A stretch of DNA of 64,000 bases from Mesaphorura yosii (GCA_009869945.1 WIXG01000024.1:310001-374000), one strand, 5' to 3'; counted from the stretch's first letter, positions 29,201-41,639 are shown. Translations and numbers: made by a program. The notes: generated by a model from the letters alone, not told the origin.

Positions 29201-30997
29201 AGTGCAAGTAGCTTTCCACTTACCATAGCCATAAAAGATATCGGATCTTGCCCACCAGCTGAAGGCCTCTTGAAGAAGTCTGCAGGTAAATAGAAATCGT
29301 TGTTGTTGTAAGGTAGCGTTGTCTCTTCATTGAACTCGACAATTTCCTTTGGCTGCTCTCTTTCTCTCTTCCTCGGGCGAGGTCTATTAGGATTTTCTTG
29401 ATTAAAATCTGGCTGAGCGGAATTAGTATCACGCACTGGGTTTATGTTCGGCAGAGACGTATGATGATGGACTTCTTTTATGTGCTGGTATCTGTTCGCC
29501 TGTGTTTGGGCGAGTGATGGTACAGAATTCGGAAATGCCGCTGGCGGGACTCTGCTGGGTTCGTCGAAGAAATTGTTGTAGAGTGGAGTTGTTTGTGAAT
29601 ACCCATTAAAGCCAGTCGTGTTTCGGAATTGCAATTCTTGAGACCCTGGTTCGGAATTTATTGGACCAGCAGGACGCTCTGAGGAACCGTCTTTGTTGAA
29701 AGCGTTGCCTAACTCGTCCGCGTTAACATAAGCTTGAGGTTGAGACTGAGGCTGTCTCGTTCCAACTTTCACCCGCTTCCTCACTTTGCTACTATTGCTA
29801 ATTTTCCCTTTCAAATTCAAAGATGGTTGACTTTCGCTGGAAAATTGGGTCGGGACGGCCGGCTCCAACCTCTGAGACTGTGGCGATCCATCTGTCTCCG
29901 GCTCGTTCTCATTATTCGTCGCATGACCACGCAATCTTGGTCGACTGATTTTAAACTTGGGAGGATGCGGTGTTCGTTGCGCTTGACTTTGATTTTGCTC
30001 TTCGTCGACACTCAGGGCGCCAATTGTCGTGTTGAACCTCTTCAGCTTAGGATGCTGAAATCTTGGGAATGGTTTCCTTTGAACAGTCTCACCTTCCGTG
30101 TTTGATGCCTGAAGAAGCGTGTCAGAAAAGCTCCCTTTCTGAGATTCTGACTCCTGCTGTTGTGCATGCGTGTGATTCCTGTGAAAATGCTGGAAGCTTG
30201 ACGGTGGTGGAATCGCGACATTTTGATTTTCAGAAAATGCGGGTTTCAATTTCACTGGTTTTAATGGCTTTAAACTGTTTACGTTGTGCCTGTACAGCGT
30301 GTTAAAGTACATTTGTTGGTGTTTCCCGTCCACATCCCGATATATTTCAGTTGTAGGGTACACATAGTAGTCACTCGTCGAACTCTGCTTCAAATCACTG
30401 TCTACTGGGTACAAATAGTTGGGTTTCGGAATTGGTCGCCAGCCTTTGTACGACGGAGACAAGTACCCGTGCACACCATCACTTGACACTTGCGCGTCAG
30501 AATTTTCCACAAAAGTTTGCATTTCAACTTCTTTCACTACTCCGCTCATTATTTTGTTCATCGGAATGTGTTTAATTACGTGATGTGGTCTGTTTGTTGC
30601 GTAAGTCATTGGCTGAGTACTTGGCCTCAGAAACGGAAAAGGACTCGGCAGACGGTACGATCGAATTGGGACATGCTGGCTGAATGCAGGTCGAGGGTTG
30701 GCAGCTGTAGGCGCTGGATAGTGAGCGGCTGGAATATACTGAGCTCGATGCATTGCTTGCTGTGCAGTATGGACAGAAGGCTCGTGATGATGTCTCGGCG
30801 GTCTTAGCCGGACCTTTGAATATTTTGGCCGCATGTTCCAAAAAACGCTCGACACAGCATTTAAAGCTATGAGCAACGTCAGACATGCAACCTGCACAAG
30901 AAAGGGCGTGAGGTCTTAGATAATCGTTTAAGGACAAGCATATTCAAGTATTTAGAATTAATTGGGAGACTTCCCAGTCACTTACCGTGTACTTCAT
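26220..30997 (-). CDS. Large secreted Pro/Ser/Thr/His-rich cysteine-free protein, cuticle-gene-like architecture (3 exons)
   Basis: Exons read on the minus strand are 30997-30986 (ATG AAG TAC ACG, donor GTAAGT), 30891-29224 (acceptor TTCTTGTGCAG, donor GTAAGT) and 28313-26220 (acceptor TTGCCCACAG, TGA stop). All joins are phase 0, giving 3774 nt and 1257 residues. Residues 1 to about 19 form a signal peptide (MKYT, then VACLTLLIALNAVSS). I found no cysteine in the mature part. It is low-complexity: Pro/His-rich N-terminal half, Ser/Thr/Glu-rich C-terminal part, several N-x-S/T sequons, basic clusters including a furin-like RPKR near residue 1110, and an acidic tail. No chitin-binding Rebers-Riddiford domain is visible. 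Splitting the signal peptide after four codons is common in arthropod cuticular genes, so a cuticle or matrix role is inferred, not shown. It could instead be two genes if the 910-nt second intron is not spliced, but the matching phase and splice sites argue for one. Confidence 0.75.
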
Positions 30998-33900
30998 GAT
31001 GAAATTGTGTCGGAGGAAAAGCAGTTAAGTAATTTCCTATGGACGTATGTCGAAGTTCTCGCCAAATATGCCCGGACTACAACCCAACTACTTGGTGAAC
31101 AAAGAAATCAAGAACAACAAAGAACGCGGTTCCATGAGTTTGAGTCGGTTTGCACTGTGCACTTGCACATAAGTCACAGCTTCTCACAAGTCGGAGTACC
31201 CCTCGTATTAGTCAGTCCGTCACAAGTCACATTCACTAAAAGAAACCACTCACAATTGACTAGATGCAAGGGTTCAATTCGTCTGGTTTTGTTTCTCGTC
31301 GTTTGACGTTTCGTCAACAAGTGCGAGAAGATGAATAGAGGAAAATTGAGACTGTTGCATACTTTTAATGGCTTTAAAAGTTTATCTGAAATAAAATTCG
31401 CTTACATTCAGAGCTCAGAGTGAGTACGCCAAGTAGTGTCGGCAGAAACCCCACATCTCGAGACTTAAGCGTGCACGTTCACACTACAATGGATTTCGTA
31501 TTATTGCGAAAATATGATGGCCGTACATGAAGAGGGGCTTGCTGCATACCATGTTCTAATTCTCGCAGGGATTTCAAAAGTGGATCAAGTAAAACGAAGA
31601 TGAAAATGACCACTGCCAACTACAGGCATTCAACATGGCAAGTGTAAGTACACAAATAGTAAGTACAGTGAGGAAAGAGAAAAACTGCATCTTATTTATT
31701 TTTTACTATCAGGGGAAATTAGAGTGTGTGTCATTCCTTCCAAGCAAAGAGCGCTAAAGTGACGAAAAACTTATTTAGTCCTCGCGTACTAGTTGCATTG
31801 GTTTTTCACTACACTCGTAACCCATTCACATTTTTTCGCGTGCCTTTCCCAACCACTGTGCCTCCGTGAACTTCACCTTAACTCATCGTACGCAGCGTAC
31901 ATCTTCATCACAATTACAATGCAAATGCAACATTGAATAACGCTTTGCCTCTTTCATTCCGTTTTCGAAAGAATCAAATACGCTAGGCTCGTACTTTGGG
32001 ACAAGTCATTAAAGCGCAACAATTCAACAAAAATAAAAAGAACTCATAACACTGAAGCAGCCTCATGCACTTGTTCGTTCCTCAGTTGCAAAGCGGAATC
32101 CTTTCCTCCACTCCTCCTTTTCGAGGCTGCCTTTGCTCTTTAGTGCGAACACCGACCACAGGGAAGATTAATCTCCGTATCACCTCAGCTCCTTTCTGCA
32201 CTATTGCGACTTTACAACCGTCTCAGCGTTATTATTCTCTGCACAATAATGACAATGGCATTGTTGCGTTTCTTTCCTTAACATCATTAACATGACCGAC
32301 CAATTCTGCTGCTCGTTTGCGAGAAAAGCGTATGAACAGTTTTGCAAGAAATGCTGTGTAATGGTGACGCGGTTTGGCAGCATTCTGCAGTAAGCAGCGT
32401 GCTCATCCTCACAATTCATTTTTCTGATGTCTTGAGCACATTAGTTAAAAGTATCAACGCATCTTATCACTAACATCCATCGCAATTACAGAAGCGCTGA
32501 AGATGAGACTAAGCTTGGCTCAAGTTTTGTGTCTAATGAGTACTTCAGCGTCAACAAATGAATTCACTGCACGAATTTAGTTTGCCCAGTAACCAAAATA
32601 TGTAATGCTGCCAAACTCCATTGTTGCTTGAGCCCCGGTAAGCAGAGCTTTAAAGAATGCCTTTCGAGCCAAAAAATAATCAAGAGCAGGAAGACTGAGC
32701 CAAGAAGCACAGAAGCCTGGTAAAATGGTTTTGATTTCCAAATCAACGTCGCCGTGAAGTTCAAGGCGTGCGTTCGTCTGCACGTCACAAATCATATATT
32801 CTGTTATCTCCATTCCTCATCATCTCATTTAGTTGCTCCTTTATCTGGCCGTGCGCAAATCCAAATCACGATGCTGAATTTTTTATATCAGAGTCCAAAT
32901 CTGAATGTTTCGCAAGCCAACATGCAGCGGCCATAGAAAGTTCTTGTAAATACGATTCAGAAGGCATTCTTCACATTTCATACTTGAATAATCTTGCTGA
33001 ACCAGACATACTTTCGTTTTACGAGCTTTACACACAATAATTGGATCACTTTAAACACGATGATTATTATAACATGAGGCTGACCTTTATTCGATTTATA
33101 TGGCAATGCAAAGAAAGTAAAATGGCGGCATTCATCGTAAAATAAATAAATGTTTTCATGATTAACTAAGCAAAATAATAAGCTTCCTTTCAAAAAAAAT
33201 TTCTCGATGCAGCGCTGCGCTTTAGAAAATAAATTTGAAACGAGTGAGGCCCATTTTTCATTATTGCTTGTAGATTAGATTTTCGATTTAGAATGAGGAT
33301 CTGGTCAAGTGGTAATAAAATCGTAATATAACGGTCTCTGGGCTCAGTGTGGTAATTGTACAGTATAAATAGCAGCAAACGAATTTCAAATGGAGTGCGA
33401 GGTAATTTGATGCTGTAGGATGCATAAACAAAGTAACAGAAATATCAATCGTTTATTTACATTAGCGCTTAATGTGCCATTCTTCCTTCTTGGTAGTATC
33501 CAATTGCAGTGTAAACACCATTTTCTCCCACAGTGTATTGTGGTCATTTTTACTGGTTCATTCATCCACACCCTTTGAAATTTCTGATCCAATTTACCAT
33601 ATTTATAAAGAATCGGCAGCTCGGAGGTGTCAACACTTCATCCCTTAATCACCCATACACGTAATACATCATAATGGCAGCAATATCATTCGTCATTGTG
33701 CTGGTTCACAAATAAGCTGGTGGCAAAACAACTTTCTCGCACATTAGGCAAAATATAGCCAGTTGAAAGACTCAAGAAAAGTGATGAACAGGATGTGAAT
33801 GAAAAAGACCCATGATTTTTTGTGAAAGTTACGCTACGTTCTTTTCTATATGTCATTTTTTTTGTAGGCGACGAGAGTCTCTGAATTCATCGTAAAGCTT

Positions 33901-36900
33901 TACGGCTTGTCAGACGTAATTTCACGAAAAAACTCCTTTGTTCCGTCGGTACGCATATTTGCATTGTACGCAGAAAAAATAAACACGAAGAGAACAATCT
34001 ATTATAATTATTTCGTCATTTCAAATCATAAAGCACAACTCCTCGAATGAAAATGTTGTTGCCGGGAGTGTTACAATTTTACGCATAGTCGTGAAGCACA
34101 AAGCACGTTGACGTCGCCACACAGAAAGTCAGTCTCCGGCCTGGGAGTAGTGGTACACGAGTTTTTCTTCGCACCTCTCACAAACAATTACTGTACACAT
34201 AAAGCTTACATAAAAAAATAGCAAATGTGTCCGCCAAACTGCTTTCGTACTACAAATCCCCCACACGTAAATCGCGAGTCAAAATAGCGGAATAACTCTA
34301 AACCGAACATAAAGCAAGCCATACAAAATTTCCTATCCAGGCGACTAAAGCGGTCTTCATTTTACTTATCCGCTTTGCTTGCCTTTTTATTAGATGCATT
34401 CAATCCGATTCTAAACTGATGGATTTTCATGCGTAATGCATAAATAGTATGTGCTTTTCACGTAGTACGGTTATTGTAGGCCTATTTAGTCTTCAAACAC
34501 GAGACGAAACGGCAAGTACGACATAAAATCCAACACTCCAATCATTTTATGTGTTCTGTTTATGAGAAAATTGCATTTATAAGAAAAAACTTCTCGTATC
34601 TCCGAGAACACTGAATGGTACGTTCCTCACACGAAGTCAAAAGACAAGGTGAAAATACGAGTGTTTCCTTTCGCGAGAAAAAGTGCCGAAATGAAAGAGA
34701 AGAAATTGCATATTAGTTTCCTTAAGTTTAGTATTAAATTGCATGCTGCCGTAACTGCGTGATGGTTCGCTTCGCAATGAGTAGACCCATAAAGCTGGTG
34801 TTTATATGTACAGTAAATAAGTATTTGAAAAGTAAAACGTGGCCATAATTCCTTTTTTCTGATAATTAAATTGGGTAAGTAGTGGCTCCACTATCCCGTG
34901 TGGAGAGTACGAGCAGGAGCCCGAGTCGTTAACTCCGCAGAAAATAAGGTAATGATTCGTGAGCTCAATCGCCGTGACCAAATTCCATGCGATGAAGCTT
35001 TCAGGTTTTACGAGTTGGAGAAACCAATTACTTAGCAGGGAAGTGAACAGGCACACGCAGAAGCGGATACTCAAGCTGCTGCTTTTCCAATTTTATTGCT
35101 CTCGCAATATTACCCGAAGGTAAAAGAATGAGACTACGAATTGTGTCCAAATTGTGAGTCAGTGATGTGTGCGCGCGAGATGCTCAATTGTTCTTGTTTC
35201 TTACGCTCGTTTTGCTACATAAGAACATCCTGAATCAGTAAATACCAAACCCATTCACAGGTAGTGCATGTTGTTCGTTCGTCAAGAACAATGGGGAGCA
35301 TATCAAGAAACGAATACCTCTGGCAACGCGTCGCACAGCTTCATTTAAATCTCCACTCGGCGTACTGTTTCTCTGAAACGAGAACAAAAACGATTTCGAT
35401 CGTTTCTGATTATTACGGTTCTTCCTCGCCTTCTCCTGCACTCGAGCTCGCTGAACGAAGACATGATTTTCTTATTTGTTCTTGTTTTCATGTAAATATT
35501 TTAATCGAGAACATTAGCCAACAGTCATGCGTGCATATCGAAGATCTTTCAATTTGTGCAAAGAGGAGAGAAGGAATAATTGCAATTCCATGATACAATG
35601 CGATAGACAAAGGAAAGACAGAAATTCATTAGGCCATATGCGGAGGAATTTGAGGTGCGATGGGTGAGGAGAGAGTTGGGACTATAAACTATCAGTACGC
35701 TGAAGAACACTGCGGCTGCCAATTAACTGAAAAACTCAAATGAGACCAGCCTATGTATATCTTACCCTGCCCTTCGCTGATCTCAATTTGTTCGTGATTT
35801 CTCGCGTACTAATTAATGTATATAGGGAACAGACAAGTGGCCAGAGTTCAAGTTGCATTCACTGCCAATGAAAAAGCAACCTATTTGTGAGACGACTCCC
35901 TCGTTTTATTTGCAAGTCGTTCGCACGGAATGCATTTCGCGGTGAATGAAGCTGGTCTAGCACTGATTGAAACACACAAACATTTAAATGCATTCAAACC
36001 ACGTTAAATCACAGTAGCAAACGAATACACTAAACATGAACGTGTAATGATAGAGTTATCAAAAGCATAATTAGATTCCACTTAAGCAAACTATGATCTC
36101 TGATTCAAATTCGTGAACACGTCACATTATATCGCAATGAGGTAGTCGGAGATTGTTTGAGCAAAAGATAATTGTTTTCTAATTCAATTTCAGCCTCATA
36201 AAAAGAAAAGTTTGAAAACAGTTTAAAATCTTAGTCTATAAAGCAAAGTGAGCAGCATGTGAAGTTTGGCACTTAAAAGGGCGAGAATCATTTTAAAATT
36301 GCGGTTCACTACATATTACGGTCAGTAAATTTTATACACCACAAAACACTGCTACCATACGAGGTAGTAATAAGTTCTCACATACTCACTCACGTTCCGC
36401 GTCTCATCTCTTCATTTACTGCCTGCAAAGTGTGCTTCCCGTGAAGCTTACCCACTCTACGTTCTACGGCGCAGCATGGATATGGTTATGGCTATGGATT
36501 GGGAATGAACTTGTACGCACATTTTCACTGCCCAGATGCATTATCCTCTTTGTTCTGTCTGAGTATACCTCTCGTCGTGATGATCTTGACTTCCCCTGAT
36601 CACACTACTCATCTACGAAACCATAAAGAGAATTTAATGCGGTTTATGAGATTTTTCACTCTTTATACTTCATAACTCCAAAGTAATTACGCTCGGCTCA
36701 GAAGCAATTATTAATTTCAAAAACTAGATTAGTGTAAATACTACAATGCATCACAAGTTCTTAAAATGGAAAGATTTGAGATTGCGATGAGGACACACAA
36801 AAGAGCTTGAATCGAAAGTCTGTGGTTTTTATGTTTAACATTTGATTCGTTACGATCAGGTTTGTGAAAAAGGATTTGGACAAGGTCCAACAACAAAGAA

Positions 36901-37548
36901 AGAAAAATTTGATCTCAAAAGCCTCTTTTTCCACTTGGCCTAGACGACGAAAGTTTTAAAACGAAAATTTCGACTCGTGTTGTCTTATTCTTCCCTACTT
37001 TGCGAACTCTCAACCATCAAAATGCTGCCTCCTCAAATCAAAGTACAAGCATGCTTGCATTGGGAATAGCCTCCAGAGACCGGTAGCAGGAGGGCCAACC
37101 TGCGAACTGACGCAAGAACTCATTATTTTCTCATTCATGCAACCTCGCCCTTCAAATACTGGAAACCGCTTCAGCAACTTGTAATGTAATCTAAACATTT
37201 GCAGTGGTCCAAGCAAGGAATGGAGGCATAACATTTCAAAGAATTTAATTTGACTGACAAATGTAAATGTATAAATGGCGATAATGTGTCAAAGGGAATG
37301 TCTCTCAAGTGGAAGAAGGACCAGAACTCTGCCCAGATTCAATTACACAGACCAAACCCTTTTCCCATTCACTTTGTGTGCCCATTTAGGCCAGCGTTTG
37401 CTAGAAATTGTATCGTGTAACACAAAAAAAATTGCAAGTGCCGTTGGTTGTAGCACGTCCACGCGGCAAATATTGGAAGCCATTGTAACATAAAACCTCC
37501 GAAATATTTACAGAGATTAAAATCTTGGGTTACCCTTCATGGCTCAAA

Positions 37549-37584
37549 TTTCGCCTTCGCCCAAAGTCTTTAACGAAGGCGAAA
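37549..37584. repeat. Perfect 11-bp inverted repeat (hairpin, 14-nt loop)
   Basis: TTTCGCCTTCG at 37549-37559 is exactly complementary to CGAAGGCGAAA at 37574-37584. Beyond the perfect arm, AAAT on the left pairs with ATTT on the right if a 2-nt bulge is allowed. It may be a small hairpin of a decayed foldback element, or chance. Confidence 0.6.
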
Positions 37585-37798
37585 CATTTTGACTTTAGCA
37601 AGAAGCACGTGCGCTGACAGTCAAAACCATAATAAATAAATTTTCAGTTGAGTGTGTTGGTCAGATTTGTCACATTTGTTCTGACCACAGCTAATTGAAT
37701 AGAAAGCTTAGTTACGGTAATGAATCAAATGAAATAGAAACTCAGCTCAAGACATTGCGGATTTAGCTTTTGCCCAGTAATCTTGAGAACATTTGACG

Positions 37799-37867
37799 GT
37801 GGTTAGAATTCTTGACTTTAGTACGGAAAGAGTTTCACTGGTTCCGGTTCGAGACCGGATGCTTTGC
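37799..37867 (+). other. tRNA-like relic (possible tRNA-derived SINE head or pseudo-tRNA)
   Basis: 37843-37859 forms a perfect T-arm: 5-bp stem TCCGG/CCGGA around the 7-nt loop TTCGAGA, matching the internal B-box GGTTCGANNCC. Upstream at 37799-37806 is GTGGTTAG, which resembles the D-arm of Glu or Asp tRNAs. The spacing is about 9 nt too long, the anticodon arm is poor and no acceptor stem forms. It is therefore not a functional tRNA as read. Confidence 0.25.
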
Positions 37868-38654
37868 AAATTCATTACAATTGTAAATGATTCGATATTT
37901 CAACAAATGTTGATTACTTCGGGAATTGGATCTGTTTGAGTCGACCTCCACACTCATCTACGCTAAGAGTGACGGAAAGGAGAGAAGCAGGGAATGTGGA
38001 CCGAATCATGGCGAGCCCATAGGTGGCTTGCCTCATGTCACTGAAATCTGGCCCAATTTTGCTGAAATTACGTGTGGCATCTATCACGCTGAATCACGCA
38101 TAACTTTTAGAAAAACGAGGGATTTATTAAAAACGTGAGCATCGGCTGCTAACTGCTTGCTTGCTTGTAAATTTACTCAGAGAATCGGGACCACGATAAA
38201 ATATTTCTCACAGGTGCGACTTTTCCATACATTTCGCTACACTACTACACATGTGAAGAAATAAAGTAGCATTACTGTCCTGTTGAAGCCAGTTCGATTC
38301 CTTTCATTCCCTGTGCCATGCGATTTAATATTTGCGAATCAAATCACCTGGCTGGCTGAAAAAGAAGTAGGATTAATACGTAAATGACGAGTACGTATTG
38401 TGTATAATATAAAAGCTCTTACTTCAAGCAAGCCAAATTTTGGTCCTCTGTTAGCGCCAAGGCATTGAATCCCAGACTGATCAAACTACATTCGTTTAGA
38501 AAATGCATAAGTTATGGTAATGACAAGTTGGTAATTCGAGTCAATATGTTCCCAATTAAAGTGGTCTTGGAATTTTTGAGATGAAATGGCAACTGCTTAA
38601 AATGTAATAACTAGCTAAGAATTCGAACACGAAATAATAAAACTCTGTACTCAC

Positions 38655-39569
38655 CTCATGAATTATTTTGCAACCTTTTACTTGACCAATGTGCGAAAAT
38701 AGTGCTAATAAAAATTCTTCAGTCATTTGAACATCGAGGTTTCCCACGTATCTAAACAAAAACATAAAGTGAAAATTATTTCCATTTCTAGTAAAAATCA
38801 GGTCGATTGTGCAGACAATCAGTAATTTCTAAAAGCGAGGGGAATCAGAGACGTTGGCAGACAACTAAATACCTTTGCTGAGCATAAACAAGCTTAATCT
38901 TCTACAAAAATTGCTTAGTTTTTGACGTTTCTGTATCAGCCACCCACTTCAGCATGCGTTACAATACAATCAGTAACATATAGTATGATATCACGTAGAA
39001 AATCGCAAAGAGTTCAGCTGACTTGTATGATATACGCATAACGTACGCAAGTGAAGGCTCTGTAGAAAGCCGGTTTAGTAAAGTTGACTCTCGTCATGAT
39101 TGAGTATTATTTTGCCAGCCTTTTCAAGTTACAAATGCTCTCAAACCAAATCACTCGATAAGGAGAAACAATTATCGCTTTCAGAAAATGTTAATCAAAG
39201 TGCCTGATCATTTATCAAGTTATTTGCTGTGCATATTGAATAATGCTGAAGTGATCCAAGACACGTATACGACAATTGGAATACCTAACACTGGCTAAAA
39301 TTTCACTAAAGTAAAACTCTTCCAAGGGTTTATTAAAAAAATTATATTGACATTGCATCTGTCCTCCGGGACAAGTTTTCACTTACAATGTGCGTGGTTG
39401 TGTTTCGTCCGCAGCCCCCTGCATGACATAATAATAAACCCAAATGAATAACGACTGCCTTTGCAATTTAGCTATGACCGTGGCATAAATTCGTAAACTA
39501 TTTTCGTACCTGCGACGAACCATCTGCATATGGCGATGGTCCATCGTATTCATATTGCTGGCCACTCAT
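38655..39569 (-). CDS. Rox8: TIA-1/TIAR (Rox8-like) RNA-binding protein, first three coding exons only
   Basis: Exons are 39569-39510 (ATG, 20 codons, donor CAG/GTACGA), 39418-39387 (acceptor TCATGCAG, ends in TT before GTAAGT) and 38751-38655 (97 nt, acceptor TTTGTTTAG, donor GAG/GTGAGT). Phases agree (0, then a codon split TT/A), giving 63 residues. The translation has a short Gly/Ser/Tyr/Gln leader, then PRTLYVGNLD (RNP2 of RRM1) and TEEFLLALFSHIGQVKGCKII, which is diagnostic for the first half of RRM1 in the TIA-1/TIAR/Rox8 family. As I recall, the human TIA1 exon at this position has the same boundaries. Family members bind U-rich RNA and act in alternative splicing and stress-granule translational silencing. 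RRM1 second half, RRM2, RRM3 and the tail were not found. Introns are 91 and 635 nt. Confidence 0.85.
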
Positions 39570-41639
39570 AGCACTTGCTCAGGAACTTAGTTCCCTGCAC
39601 TTTGTAGGGCTTGGGGTCGAGGGGAAAAGCTGCTGAGTCGAGTTGTATTGGGTCAGTAAGTCACTTTTGCGATTCTTATTTCAACAGGTACCGAAATCAA
39701 CCAAGATGTAACGCAAGAAATGCGATGAACGTGAACCTGTAAAATAAATACTTTGGTAAGAACTTAATTATCATATTTTGTGTAAGACAGCCAAAGCGGG
39801 ATTCAAACGAACTTTCTTCAGCAGATCAATTGGCGGTCGACTAAATTCGCCGAACCAATTTGCAGGGAAACTTACCTTCGAGCTACTTTGTCTACGAAAT
39901 CTAAATTCCATACACGTGTTTTAGAAATTACTGTTGTATAAAAACTTGACCGAAGAAATAGAAATTAGTCATTATGATGATAGAAAACAACAAAACTGAT
40001 TTGATGAATTTGCAAACGAAGTTGACTCTTCACTTTATCAAATTTCCGGCTTCCCGCGATGTTCAGGCACAGCGTGCTCTACATTGTTAGGCCACTCTTC
40101 GCAAGCTTTTGCTGGGGTAAACTCCGCTAAGCTCCGTTGCTATTTGGACTATTGGAGTCCAGTGTACGATGACAGTACATACTGGTGTAGGGCTAATGCA
40201 CTTGTCAAAAAATGTGAGATACACTCGCTACGTGTCGCTAGAGCTTACTTACCCACTACACGAACACCACTCGTAATGTGCTAATTCTGAACTGCAGCAG
40301 AGCTGAATCGGCAGCCGGGATGGACATCTGGGCTCATTGGAATCTTTTGGACAATGAAGGACTAGGACTAGGCAGGTATGGTTTGTTCAAGTTGTGACAG
40401 CCGCTCCCGTTCCTGCTATACACAGTCGTCCTCAAAGATTACAAAGGCGAATGGGTTTCTTAAACTCAACCTAGACAATAGCAATGCGAAGAATAGGCAA
40501 TAATATGCATCACTTTTCATGATAAGAGATGAGTGTTAACATAAGTTTCGTCTTATCAATTCTTTCGCCGATTATGATTGGCCCAGACTGGATTCCAGGA
40601 ATATGCTGACGGATTTGAGTATTATTCGAGCGGAAAACATGAAACCTGGCCAGGTGCGTTTAGCTTACTCAAGAATTACAGTACACTGTAATATTCCCAA
40701 GGTTGGAGGTTTACTTTAGTGCGGCTGATAATCATCCAGAATTACCTCAAATTAAAGCATCTTTTCTTTTATGTCGACTTGTCCAGAAAAAAAGATCTTA
40801 ACCTTACAAATGAAACACGCTCAACGGTTACACACGCTGATCCTTACCTGGTCTTGCTTGTCCATGATAACAATAGTGTGACAAACAGCAACGAACGTAT
40901 TATGTTTATGTTCGCTCGTCAATAGCAGTTCGGGCAAAAGTACTCCCCGAATGTATCGTTGTTCTTTATCAACGCCGAGAATTACAAAAGCGCGTGTCAA
41001 AAGTGCCTGCCCCTCAACATCTAAGCAAAATAGATGCAGTTGTCCGCAACCAGTTTGGGAACGTGTGCCCCCCGAGATGCCGAGATAGATGTTTAATTGA
41101 GCCTACTGTGGGCACACAGTTGTTCCCTCGCATTTGTATGTACACATATGGGACGCGCAGCTGTTTTATGTAATTTGAGGAAATGCTTTCACTGTAGAAT
41201 ACAAAATTTGAGGGCTAGTCGAGAATCGACCCGAACTTTAAAGTTCGTGAAACACAAGTGATGTTAAGTGATCATTGAATGAAGGCAAAGAAAGCGTTCC
41301 GTGCAAATTGCGAGCTTTGCTTCATTCTTTATTCAACATCTTCCCATGACTTCATATGGAATTCTACCAAACCACACGAAAGTAATTTCGACGTTGTTTT
41401 CGTACAATGATTGCAATGGAATATCGTGTCCAACCGAGAGCGCCTTCCCTATTAGTCCAAGACAGTCCGAGAAAAATGCTTTCATTCCACATGATCCGTT
41501 TCTTCATTATATTCTGTACAAGATCCTGGATTATTGTTATTAGTATTGTATATTCAAGAGCAACTTCCTATTGCAAGGTCATTATGCCGCCAGTTAAAAA
41601 TAAACAGAGAATCTGGCAGAGAATGTTTCAAAACAATAA
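39570..41639. other. Upstream region of the TIA-1-like gene; no gene seen
   Basis: This contains the 5' UTR and promoter of the minus-strand TIA-1-like gene, running from the ATG at 39569 towards higher coordinates. No TATA box or second gene could be established. A plus-strand ATG at about 40320 followed by a GGCAG/GTATGG donor-like site was noted, but nothing connects to it. Confidence 0.45.

Larger units (their letters stand above)
30998..38654. other. Intergenic/intronic stretch downstream of the TIA-1-like exons
   Basis: If the TIA-1-like gene ends before the next minus-strand gene, its remaining exons (second half of RRM1, RRM2, RRM3 and the C-terminal tail) should lie here. I looked on the minus strand for RNP1 and RNP2 motifs next to splice acceptors and found none I would defend. 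Weak signals are a possible 54-nt in-phase exon (38423-38476), a tRNA-like T-arm (37843-37859), an 11-bp hairpin (37549-37584) and a short ATGGNT hexamer repeat near 36476-36500. Confidence 0.5.

Noticed and set aside
36476..36500. ATGGNT hexamer repeat coding Gly-Tyr repeats on the plus strand
   Set aside because: Only about four units. The Gly-Tyr frame has no ATG or splice acceptor before its upstream stop, so it is not evidence of a glycine-rich cuticle gene.
38288..38300. Second B-box-like GTTCGATTCC
   Set aside because: No T-stem forms around it and there is no A-box upstream, so probably chance.
40320..40376. Possible plus-strand first exon, ATG with GGCAG/GTATGG donor
   Set aside because: No second exon could be linked and the 19-residue peptide is uninformative.
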